A DNA stretch of 64,000 bases, taken from assembly GCF_021532275.1 (NCBI RefSeq), contig NZ_JACBOT010000025.1, forward strand, positions 62,001-126,000, written 5' to 3'. A program made the position numbers and the translations under genes. Source of the stretch: Brevibacterium sp. UCMA 11754 (GTDB lineage: Bacteria > Actinomycetota > Actinomycetes > Actinomycetales > Brevibacteriaceae). The notes beneath the pieces were generated by a model, which saw nothing but the letters and a program-made list of their open reading frames with translations, made no database searches and was not told the DNA's origin. Shown here in pieces: positions 1 through 7,415 of this stretch (its first letter is position 1; each line of letters opens with the position of its first letter).

Positions 1-468
1 TGGGCCACATCGGCACAGCCAGGCGACACCCTCGTCATGGTGGGTGCCGGCGGCAAATACCGGCCCAGCCCTGATTCCCCCTGGCACCTGCTCATCGCCG
101 ACCACACCGCGATCCCGGCCGTGAGCACAGCGCTTGAGGCCATGGACGCCGAGGCGAGAGGCATCGTCATCGCCGCCGCCCCGGATGAGGCAGACCGACT
201 GCTGCCCGAGGCACCGGACGGCATCACAGTGACCTGGGTCGACAATGACGATGAGCTCATCGCAGCAGTCCGCGGCCTCGACTGGCCGGAGGACATCCCG
301 CAGGTCTTCGCCCACGGTGAGCGGGAGACGATCAAGACGATCCGCAAGGCCCTCAAGGAACACGGTGTTCCGCGGGAGTCCTTGTCGATCTCAGCCTATT
401 GGGCACGCGGTCGTGCCGAGGACCAGTTCCAGGCCGAGAAGCGCGAACCCATCGGCAAGATCGATTGA
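1..468 (+). CDS. siderophore-interacting protein (SIP family), C-terminal part
   Basis: The reading frame is open from base 1, so the start lies outside the window; 155 residues are visible. They match the C-terminal half of the FAD-binding siderophore-interacting proteins (ViuB/SIP family), cytoplasmic NAD(P)H-dependent ferric-siderophore reductases. Typical family stretches are GDTLVMVGAGGKYRP, WHLLIADHTAIPA (start of the NAD(P)H-binding lobe), VFAHGERETIKTIRK and the closing LSISAYWARGRAEDQFQAEK. The N-terminal FAD-binding barrel is not visible. The gene ends 35 bp from the convergent surface-protein gene. The role in iron release is from family knowledge; the siderophore cannot be inferred. 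Confidence 0.88.
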   Translation, partial: WATSAQPGDTLVMVGAGGKYRPSPDSPWHLLIADHTAIPAVSTALEAMDAEARGIVIAAAPDEADRLLPEAPDGITVTWVDNDDELIAAVRGLDWPEDIPQVFAHGERETIKTIRKALKEHGVPRESLSISAYWARGRAEDQFQAEKREPIGKID

Positions 469-499
469 CGCAGCGTCAACTCGACTGACGTCGCGTCAG
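465..499. terminator. two small palindromes between convergent genes
   Basis: Two adjacent inverted repeats, TTGACGC-A-GCGTCAA (465-479) and CTGACG-TCG-CGTCAG (485-499), fill the gap between the convergent siderophore-interacting protein gene and the LPRTG surface protein gene. The first overlaps the stop codon of the SIP gene. Arms are only 6-7 bp and there is no T-tract, so terminator function is a guess from position. A protein-binding site is the alternative. Confidence 0.3.
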
Positions 500-502
500 C
501 GG

Positions 503-2734
503 TCAGTCCCAGCTGGCTGAGCCGAGGTCCTCGGTGATCGATCCTGCCGAACCGGTTCGCTCGCCTCGGCGGCGCTGGCCGCGGCGACGTGTGAGGAAGA
601 CGGCCAGGACGCCGAAGCCGATGAGAGCCAGCGCGATTCCGCCCAGAATGAGGTACTGGCCCAGATCAGCACCGGTGCGCGGGAGCGAGCCCGCGTTGTC
701 GTCAGCCGCGTCTGTTCCATCGGACGAACCTGCGTCGCCCTTCGCCCCCGATTTCGAGGCATTAGATGATGCCGAGGCGTTTGCCGCAGACAATTCCGAG
801 CCCTTCGACGATGAACCCGAGTTCGCGTCGTTTCCAGTGTCTGAGTTGGCTTCGTCTCCGGTGTCTGAGTCGGCAGTGGTCGATGCCACCGTGGACTCTG
901 TCCCAACGGAGTCCGCGGTGGCATCTTCGGCTGCACCATCGGAATCGACCGAAGCGTCTGAGTCGGCCGAAGCACCTGCATCCGCCGAGTCATCGGAATC
1001 CGCACCCGCGCCGTCGTCGTTGAGATCGGTGACAGAGTACAGGCTGGTGGTGCCTGAGACTTCGTTGCCGACGACGAGGGCCGCTTCGCCTGTCGGAGAC
1101 TCATCAGCGCCCAGGAAGGCAATTCCTTCCGGACCAAGGTCGCCGGCTTTGGAGAGCAGGGCTTCGGGATCGGAGGCATCCTCGATCTCGTCTTCAACGG
1201 AGACCGAGAAGTCACGGTTGTTGAAGTAGGTGACGAATCTCGGGTTCGTGGGGTCGCTGAGGTCGAAGGCGGCGATTCCGCCAACCCGTTCGAAGCCGAC
1301 GAAAACGTAGGTGGTCTCCCCCACTTCACCGACGGTCAGGGCCTCAGGCTCTGGGCCCTTGTCATCGCTGCGTCCCTCACGATTCGACTCCGAGTGGTTG
1401 GAGTTGAAGAAGTCGGGAATCGCCTCGGCGGTCAGCTGTTCGAAGCTGTCGCCCGAGTCGGCCACGAGTGCGCCATCGGTCGTCCACACGGAGAAGGAGC
1501 GGGTGCCGAATGCGTAGAGTTCCTCGTAGCAGTCACCGCTCTCGTTCAGCCCCAGGTCGGTGATGATGTTGAGCCTGCCCAGGGCCTCGTCACCGAGCTG
1601 GCCAGCCAGCGGAGAGTTCTCGCACACGGGTGCCAGATCGTCCTCGCCGAGGTCCTTTACCCTGGCCGCGTCGACGAAGTCGCCCCATTCCCTTGAGTCT
1701 CCTTCATTGGCGGTGACCAGGTAGTCGGTTCCTCCAGATGAGAACGAGGAGATCGTGTCGGGCATGTAGACGCCCTTCAGTCCCGGGTGCTCTGCAATGT
1801 TCGTCTCCGGCGCGTCTTCTGGGTCGCTGTCTGAGGCGTCGAGCCCGTTCCCTGCCTGCCCATGATCTTTGAAGCCCAGCGGAAGAACGTCGGTGACCTC
1901 GGCTGTGGCGATGTCGACGACGGCGATCGCGTTCGCCTCCTGCAGGGTCGCGTAGGCCTTGTCGCCTGCGACGGTGATGTATTCGGGTTCGAGATTGCGA
2001 GAGATCGGCAGATCCTCGTGCGGCTTGGGCCCGAACACGCGAACCTCGTCGTGCAGGGTCTTCGAGCCGCCTTCTTCGAAGTCGCGGAAGTCAGCGGTGT
2101 GCACGTCCGACTCCTTCGGCGCGGCCACCTCGGCGGGCAGGTCGACCACAGCTACGGATCCTTCGGGATCCGTGGCGAAGTCCTCGGACGGCTCCCCTTC
2201 GTTGGCCACGAACGCGTGCGCACCCTCGGGGGTCAGCGCCACCATGTCCGGCAGCGATCCGACCGGGACCGTTCCCAGCACCGTCGCCGACGTGGTGGTG
2301 GCGTCGAAGAACATCAGTGATCCCGGTGCGGTCTTGTCCTCGTTCTCAAGCGCAATGACGCCGAGTCCATCATCGCGGACGGCGATGGAGTTCGCGACGC
2401 CGGAGCCGGTGATGGCACCTGTCTTCTCAGGTTTCGCCGGATCCGAGATGTCGATGATGTCGACTGTCGCGGCCTCGGCATTGACGGTGAATGCGGTGTC
2501 GCCGTGAACAGCGGTGATCTCCGCGGCGGACTCGTCGAACTGACCGGTCCCATGGGAGCCGAGGAACCCAAGATCCAGGCTCGCATCCGGAGCGGAATGG
2601 CTGATCGGTTCCGCCACCTCTGCCGCCGATGCCTCACCGAAGCCGAGAACCGTCGCGATCGTGCTCAGGCCCGTGGTCAGCAGCAGTGCAGTCAGTGCGG
2701 CCGTGATTGAGCGCGAAGTGGATGGATGCGTCAT
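503..2734 (-). CDS. LPRTG-anchored choice-of-anchor I beta-propeller surface protein
   Basis: 743 residues. The ATG at 2734 is chosen because GGAG lies just upstream and the next ~38 residues form a signal peptide ending near GEASAA. An upstream in-frame start would put about 22 charged residues before it. Residues ~50-570 are a beta-propeller of the choice-of-anchor I type (repeated VVDI/VVDL blades, PEGIAFL, NEVSGTTSLYSV) found in exported actinobacterial and cyanobacterial proteins, often near phosphatases. Residues ~575-680 are a Ser/Asp/Ala-rich spacer. LPRTG at ~684 is followed by a hydrophobic helix and RRRGQRRRG, a sortase cell-wall sorting signal. About 20 extra residues after the Arg cluster are unusual. 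Ligand or enzyme activity is not known. Confidence 0.85.
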   Translation of the reverse strand: MTHPSTSRSITAALTALLLTTGLSTIATVLGFGEASAAEVAEPISHSAPDASLDLGFLGSHGTGQFDESAAEITAVHGDTAFTVNAEAATVDIIDISDPAKPEKTGAITGSGVANSIAVRDDGLGVIALENEDKTAPGSLMFFDATTTSATVLGTVPVGSLPDMVALTPEGAHAFVANEGEPSEDFATDPEGSVAVVDLPAEVAAPKESDVHTADFRDFEEGGSKTLHDEVRVFGPKPHEDLPISRNLEPEYITVAGDKAYATLQEANAIAVVDIATAEVTDVLPLGFKDHGQAGNGLDASDSDPEDAPETNIAEHPGLKGVYMPDTISSFSSGGTDYLVTANEGDSREWGDFVDAARVKDLGEDDLAPVCENSPLAGQLGDEALGRLNIITDLGLNESGDCYEELYAFGTRSFSVWTTDGALVADSGDSFEQLTAEAIPDFFNSNHSESNREGRSDDKGPEPEALTVGEVGETTYVFVGFERVGGIAAFDLSDPTNPRFVTYFNNRDFSVSVEDEIEDASDPEALLSKAGDLGPEGIAFLGADESPTGEAALVVGNEVSGTTSLYSVTDLNDDGAGADSDDSADAGASADSDASVDSDGAAEDATADSVGTESTVASTTADSDTGDEANSDTGNDANSGSSSKGSELSAANASASSNASKSGAKGDAGSSDGTDAADDNAGSLPRTGADLGQYLILGGIALALIGFGVLAVFLTRRRGQRRRGERTGSAGSITEDLGSASWD

Positions 2735-2875
2735 CGGTTCTCCGGAGTCGAGGTGGTCGAGAGGGCGAAACTGCCCGCAACCACTCATATATAGGCACAC
2801 GGCCTGTCTCTGCCTCGAACTCTGGGTGGATTCCGGATGAACTGTCCTGCTTCGGAGGAACCCACGTGGGGCCGG

Positions 2876-3775
2876 TCAGTCGAGATTGAGGGTCTCGACC
2901 ACCTCGGCGACCTTCGCCTTCTGGTCAGCGGTGAGACCGAGGATCGGCAGTGGCAGGGAGTGTGGGGCGACCAACCCCAGATGTTCGGCGATCGCGGCTG
3001 TGATTCGGAGGCTGCCGCCGAATTCGGCGAAGAGATCCCACAGCGGCTGGAGTTCGGCGGAGAGCTCCAACGCCCGGTCCGCTTCGCCGTTCTGAGCGGC
3101 TCGTGTGATCGCGAGCATCGGAGTCGGCAGGGTTCCGCCGACTGCCGTGTACCAGGCTTCGCAGCCGGCGTTGAGGACGGCAGCTCCGAAAGCGTCGCCT
3201 GAGATCCCGATCGTCACCTGGTTGCCGGTGGCGGCACGGATCCGCTCGACATGTGCGCTGAAGTCCGGTGGCGACATCGCCTGTCCGGGAATCTTGATCG
3301 AGGCCACGCCCTCAAGTTCGGCCAGCCGTGCGTAGAGATCAAGGGTGAAAGTGAAGTGTGTGGTGCCCGGATTGTCGTAGACGACGATGGGAAGATCGGT
3401 CGCTGAGGTGACCGTCCGGAAGAGTTCGAACACATCGTCGGCGCTCAGCTGCTGGTAGCTGACGGGGGCGAGCAGGAGACCCTGGGCGCCAGCAGCTTCC
3501 GCCGAGCGGACATTGGCCATGACCTCACGCGTGCGCAGGGCGCCGATGCCCACGAACACGGGGACCCCGGCGGCATGTTCGACGGTCAGCCGTGCGACTC
3601 GAGCACGTTCTTCAGTGGTGAGGTAGGCGTACGACCCGGTCGAGCCCAGGGCAGTGATCGAATCGACGCCGGCCGTGACGAGACGCCGGATCAGCCCCAC
3701 GTAGGCAGCCTCGTCGATCTCCTCGTCGCGGATCGGGGTGAGGGGGAAGGCGCTCAGGCCCGTGAACAGTGTCAT
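2876..3775 (-). CDS. dihydrodipicolinate synthase / N-acetylneuraminate lyase family aldolase
   Basis: 299 residues, normal for the class I DHDPS/NAL TIM-barrel family. The substrate loop reads ALGSTGSYAYLTTEER, so the usual GTTGE is GSTGS and true lysine-pathway DapA function is unlikely. VVYDNPGTTHF matches the YNxP tyrosine motif, and the lysine in ASIKIPG is the predicted Schiff-base residue. The gene overlaps the upstream sugar-kinase gene by four bases (ATGA), so the pair is translationally coupled. Kinase plus 2-keto-acid aldolase suggests breakdown of a 2-keto-3-deoxy sugar acid or related hydroxy-keto acid. That substrate is inferred from pairing only. Confidence 0.85.
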   Translation of the reverse strand: MTLFTGLSAFPLTPIRDEEIDEAAYVGLIRRLVTAGVDSITALGSTGSYAYLTTEERARVARLTVEHAAGVPVFVGIGALRTREVMANVRSAEAAGAQGLLLAPVSYQQLSADDVFELFRTVTSATDLPIVVYDNPGTTHFTFTLDLYARLAELEGVASIKIPGQAMSPPDFSAHVERIRAATGNQVTIGISGDAFGAAVLNAGCEAWYTAVGGTLPTPMLAITRAAQNGEADRALELSAELQPLWDLFAEFGGSLRITAAIAEHLGLVAPHSLPLPILGLTADQKAKVAEVVETLNLD

Positions 3776-4635
3776 GTCTCAGTCTCCGTGGATGTCGTCG
3801 ATGGCAGGTAGTGCTCGAGTGGGTGAAATTCTGGTTGGGCCGCAGGGTCCATAACGGCATCGGCACCGACGGCGTTGGCCACCGCCAGTGCTTGGTCGTG
3901 GGAGTACCCCGAGGCCAGCGCGATCGTCAGTGCGGCACAGAAGGCGTCTCCTGCACCGACAGTGCTGATCGGACGGCGCGGCAGAGCGTTCGCGAAGGCA
4001 ACCTGCCGACCGCGTTCGAATAGAGCAGATCCCTTCGCACCATAGGTGATGGCCACGAGCCGTGCCTCGCGCAGCTGCGGGAGCAGATCGTATTCGGTTT
4101 CATTGACGATGATGAGATCGGCCCGCTCGACCACCTCGGCGGGCAGGGGCAGTGCCGGGGCTGCGTTGACGACGAACCGCCCTTCGACGGAATGTGACAA
4201 TTCTGTTATCAAGTCAAGGGAGATCTCGAGCTGAGTGAGCACAGTCTCCTGCGTCGGGAACCTGCGACCGGCGATGCTCACGTGTGCGTTCGCGCCTTCG
4301 CAGACCGCGATCTGATTCTCGCCGCGTGCATCGACCATGATGAGAGCGGTTCCGGTCTCCGAATCGACGACGGCAACGTCATCGGTCCCGACGCCGGCGC
4401 CCTGCAGGGCCGCTCTCATCGCCGTGCCCGAGGCATCGGAGCCGACGGCGCCGACCATCCTCGTCCGTGCGCCCAGCTGTGCCGCGGCCGCAGCCTGGTT
4501 GGCGCCCTTGCCTCCAGGACTGTGGATGAGGCGCCCGCCGCCGACCGTCTCACCTGCTTCGGGCAGGCGGTGCGTGAGCGCGGTGATATCGGCGTTGATG
4601 CTGCCGACGACGGTGAGATCAAGGTCAATGCTCAT
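3772..4635 (-). CDS. PfkB/ribokinase-family carbohydrate kinase
   Basis: 287 residues from the ATG at 4635. An in-frame ATG at 4647 is possible, and a longer frame would start inside the upstream palindrome. VVGSINADI opens the PfkB fold, SPGGKGANQAAAAAQLG is the N-terminal PfkB signature, and STVGAGDAFCAALTIALASG is the C-terminal signature with the catalytic Asp and anion-hole glycines. It should phosphorylate a sugar or sugar acid with ATP in the cytoplasm. It is the first gene of a two-gene unit with the DHDPS-family aldolase, which points to a 2-keto-3-deoxy acid kinase or ribokinase-like enzyme. Sequence alone does not decide the sugar. Confidence 0.87.
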   Translation of the reverse strand: MSIDLDLTVVGSINADITALTHRLPEAGETVGGGRLIHSPGGKGANQAAAAAQLGARTRMVGAVGSDASGTAMRAALQGAGVGTDDVAVVDSETGTALIMVDARGENQIAVCEGANAHVSIAGRRFPTQETVLTQLEISLDLITELSHSVEGRFVVNAAPALPLPAEVVERADLIIVNETEYDLLPQLREARLVAITYGAKGSALFERGRQVAFANALPRRPISTVGAGDAFCAALTIALASGYSHDQALAVANAVGADAVMDPAAQPEFHPLEHYLPSTTSTETET

Positions 4636-4650
4636 GTGGTCGTCCATAAC

Positions 4651-4694
4651 CCATGTCGGCACCCGAGAGATGCATCTCTCGGGTGCCGACATGG
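4651..4694. terminator. 44-bp perfect palindrome, probable terminator hairpin
   Basis: Bases 4651-4694 are perfectly self-complementary over 44 bp, from CCATGTCGGCACCCG through a central ATGCAT. Only 14 bp separate it from the stop of the Ohr gene, and it ends 15 bp before the kinase start. Read on the minus strand it can form a long stem, but no T-run follows. A U-less terminator for the Ohr gene is the simplest reading; a dimeric-repressor operator for the kinase-aldolase unit is also possible. Confidence 0.55.
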
Positions 4695-4708
4695 TCAGAA
4701 GCTGATGG

Positions 4709-5137
4709 TCAGGAGCCGTTGACGACGAGCTCGACCGGGATGTTTCCGCGAGTGGCCTTCGAGTAGGGGCACAGCTCGTGGGTACGATCGACGACCTTCT
4801 GAGCGGTGTCCTGATCGACGCCGGGGATGGTCACGGTGAGCTTGACGCTGATGCCGAAGCTCTCCCCCTCCTTGCCGATTCCGACTTCGGAGTTGACGAC
4901 GGACTTCGAGGTGTCGACCCCGAGCTCCTTGCCGGCCAGGCCCATCGCGCCCTGGAAGCAGGCTCCGTATCCGACAGCGAAAAGCTGTTCCGGATTCGCT
5001 CCTCCACCGGGTCCGCCCATCTCCTTGGGGGTGCGCAGGTCGACGTCGACTGCCTTGTCATCGGTAGCGCCGTGACCGTCGCGGCCTCCGGTGATCTCGG
5101 CCTTTGCGGTGTAGGCAATGCTCTCTGGGGTATTCAT
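4709..5137 (-). CDS. ohr: organic hydroperoxide resistance protein (Ohr/OsmC family)
   Basis: 142 residues from the ATG at 5137, preceded by AGGAG; the longer frame adds an unlikely Arg-rich leader. Ohr enzymes reduce organic and fatty-acid hydroperoxides with a reactive cysteine pair, usually recharged by lipoylated proteins. Both cysteines are in place: Cys60 in YGACFQGAM and Cys123 in ELCPYSKATRGN. The GGPGGGANPEQLFAVGY segment that precedes the peroxidatic Cys is typical of Ohr rather than OsmC or YhfA. It is a single-gene unit between tRNA-His and the kinase. No OhrR regulator is adjacent. Confidence 0.93.
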   Translation of the reverse strand: MNTPESIAYTAKAEITGGRDGHGATDDKAVDVDLRTPKEMGGPGGGANPEQLFAVGYGACFQGAMGLAGKELGVDTSKSVVNSEVGIGKEGESFGISVKLTVTIPGVDQDTAQKVVDRTHELCPYSKATRGNIPVELVVNGS

Positions 5138-5276
5138 AAACCGTCTCCTGTTGGTCGAATCATGATTCACAGATCGGGTCCTTCACGAAGAAGGTACCTG
5201 AGACCGAGTATTGTCACTTCACCGATGGAAGTCCAGGGGGCGGCCCTACGATCAGCTGAAAGAGGAACGGGGATGA

Positions 5277-5319
5277 GAAAAGCCCCGGAATCCTTGATTT
5301 CTCTCGGACTCCGGGGCTT
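5277..5319 (-). terminator. rho-independent terminator after tRNA-His
   Basis: On the minus strand AAGCCCCGGA and TCCGGGGCTT form a GC-rich stem of about 14 bp with one mismatch, around a ~12-nt loop, followed by TTTTCTC. It lies about 10 bp downstream of the tRNA-His gene. Confidence 0.85.
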
Positions 5320-5329
5320 GTCTGCTCGG

Positions 5330-5403
5330 GGTGAGTAACGGGACTTGAACCCGCGACATCCGCGACCACAACGCGGCGCTCTACCAGCTGAGCTATACCC
5401 ACC
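5330..5403 (-). tRNA. tRNA-His (anticodon GTG)
   Basis: The minus strand folds as a cloverleaf. The acceptor strands GTGGGTA and TACTCAC pair, with an extra 5' G opposite C73 as expected for histidine tRNA. The D-arm reads AGCTCAGCTGGTAGAGC. The anticodon stem-loop CGCGTTGTGGTCGCG carries GTG, and the T-arm GCGGGTTCAAGTCCCGT is standard. CCA is not encoded. Confidence 0.95.
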
Positions 5404-5626
5404 ACATCCGCTGCACCTTGGCGCAGACAGCAAGATATATCCTAACCTCACTCCGGCACCCGGGCAAACTCACAGCCCATATGGTGCACAATGAGACACA
5501 GATCTCCTGACGTGCAACGATTCAGTAGCGATGTATAACGGTTTCGGAAAAACGGTAGGAGCACCCGATCGTATTCAATAGTATTGTCACGGTCCCACCC
5601 TCAATTTTATTCAAGGAACCCTGTAC

Positions 5627-7306
5627 ATGGCTCGTGCGCTGATCTCCGTCTCTCAGGACGGGTTCACCTATCTCACCCTCAACGGGGCGACGAGTCGCTA
5701 CTCCGACACCGGACAGGCCATGACCTACCTTGGCGACTATGCCAGGGAGACAGCGACCCAAGTGCCTGTGACCATCGACGATGGCAAGCAGGAAGTCGAC
5801 GTCCTCCTCGACGAGACCGGCAAGATCGCCCCCGCCGCTTCAGCATCCCCGGCACCTCCGCCCCCTCAGGAGTCTTCTTCCTCGGCGGCACCTGCGGACT
5901 CGAACGGGGACACATCGGCAGATGAGGTCACGACCACCTCGGCGATGGACACCACCTCTGCTGAGGCACAGACAGCACATCAGCAACAGTCGAAGACCGA
6001 CGCCGAGGCGGGCGGTGGGGACGACTACCCCCTGGGCACCCCATTCTCGGGACCGGCTGCCCCCAGCACTCCGACGGTCAAGCGCACTCGGGTGCGCAAG
6101 CATGCACCACAGCACAGAAGCTCACCGCAGAGCCGACCCCAACGCCTGAAGAAGATCACCGTGCCCGGCCTCGTGCTCATCGGCATCGTGATCCTGATGA
6201 TCGGGGCTTTCGTCATTCCGAACATCGTCCCGACCGGTTCCCAGGACTCGCCGCAGACGATCCAATCCGAAAAGCAGATCAATCCGGCTTCCGAACTCTC
6301 GGTCAACAAGACTGAAGACGTCGTCCCCGGCTTCGACAACTCACCGAAGTGGGAGACGAAGATCCCTAAGGACGCCTCGGTGACAGCCTCAGATCGTGGT
6401 GTGCTCGTCGTTGACGAGGGCAAGCTCAAGGTTCTCGACTCCAGCACAGGAAAGACCCGCTACTCGGGAAAGACCAGCGAAGCCCCGACGTTCGCAGTCG
6501 ACACGATGATCGACGGCAAGCCCGCACTGCTGTGGCAGGCCGGCAATACTGCTGAGGCGCTCATCGACGGTGAGGACAAGCCCAAGACCTACCAGCTGCC
6601 GGAGAATGCTCGCATCACATCTGCTGGCAAAAGCGTCCTCGTCAAGTCCGGCAACCGACTGTCGACGTTCGGCGCTGACGGGCTCGAGAACGTCCCGACA
6701 CCCGACTCAGGGTCGACGCCAATGGCGATCGAGAACGACGAGCTCTTCAGCTCCGACTGGAACGGTCCCGTCAAGGCGAAGGACATCAAGTCCGGTGACG
6801 AACGTTCCATCAAGCTCGAAGCACCCGCCGATGAGCTCCAGATCATCAAATGGGTCTCTGCAGGCCACGGCAAAGCAGTCACCCTGTGGGGTGAGCAGGG
6901 GGCATCGACGAACTCCGGCCACCGCATCCAACTCGTCGTCCACTCCTTGGAGGACGGTTCCATCCTGTCGACTGTCACCACCACAACCGACATCGTCGGC
7001 GAGATGTCATGGGTGCGCGGGCAGGGCGGAAAGCGGGCATACATCGGCCCGTACCTCTTCGATCTGGAAAACGGGCTGCTGCTCATGGATACCTCCAGCA
7101 AGGACATCCACCTGTCTGAACCGCGGGGCACAATCGTCCCCTGCACCGTCGACAACGACGACTCCTGTCTGATGGCGGGCAAACACGCCTACCGCACAGA
7201 CACCAACCTGTTGGCACTGACAAACGACGGCGGAACTGCCATCGTCGACGGCGCCGATTCGACGATTCGCGCTTATGACAAGACGTCCGAACCGAGCGAG
7301 AAATAG
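5627..7306 (+). CDS. single-pass membrane protein with extracytoplasmic beta-propeller-like domain
   Basis: 559 residues, preceded by AAGGA. Residues 1-65 form a small domain of unknown function (MARALISVSQDGFTYLTLNG). A Pro/Ala/Ser/Thr-rich linker runs to ~175 and ends in basic residues (KRTRVRKHA). A single membrane helix lies at ~179-199. The following ~350 residues contain repeated short strands such as RGVLVVDEGKLKVLDSSTG, like a PQQ or WD-type propeller facing outward. With no cleavable signal and basic residues before the helix, the N-terminus should be cytoplasmic. Downstream is another surface protein on the same strand. I do not recognise a named family; a membrane sensor or scaffold is possible. 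Confidence 0.75.
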   Translation: MARALISVSQDGFTYLTLNGATSRYSDTGQAMTYLGDYARETATQVPVTIDDGKQEVDVLLDETGKIAPAASASPAPPPPQESSSSAAPADSNGDTSADEVTTTSAMDTTSAEAQTAHQQQSKTDAEAGGGDDYPLGTPFSGPAAPSTPTVKRTRVRKHAPQHRSSPQSRPQRLKKITVPGLVLIGIVILMIGAFVIPNIVPTGSQDSPQTIQSEKQINPASELSVNKTEDVVPGFDNSPKWETKIPKDASVTASDRGVLVVDEGKLKVLDSSTGKTRYSGKTSEAPTFAVDTMIDGKPALLWQAGNTAEALIDGEDKPKTYQLPENARITSAGKSVLVKSGNRLSTFGADGLENVPTPDSGSTPMAIENDELFSSDWNGPVKAKDIKSGDERSIKLEAPADELQIIKWVSAGHGKAVTLWGEQGASTNSGHRIQLVVHSLEDGSILSTVTTTTDIVGEMSWVRGQGGKRAYIGPYLFDLENGLLLMDTSSKDIHLSEPRGTIVPCTVDNDDSCLMAGKHAYRTDTNLLALTNDGGTAIVDGADSTIRAYDKTSEPSEK

Positions 7307-7415
7307 ATTCTGACTTTCTCACCCTGGACGTAGCCATTAGGATGGACAGCGACGTGCCTGTCTGTCATGTCCCCTTGTATGTTTGATGCCGGAGCCCCCA
7401 CTGCTAAGGAACACA

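Noticed and set aside
2876..3775. dapA (lysine biosynthesis dihydrodipicolinate synthase)
   Set aside because: The GTTGE-type loop is changed to GSTGS and the gene is coupled to a sugar kinase rather than to lysine genes.
5167..5451. Minus-strand frames of 94 and 63 residues over 5167-5451
   Set aside because: They run through tRNA-His and its terminator, and their sequences are simply translated tRNA.
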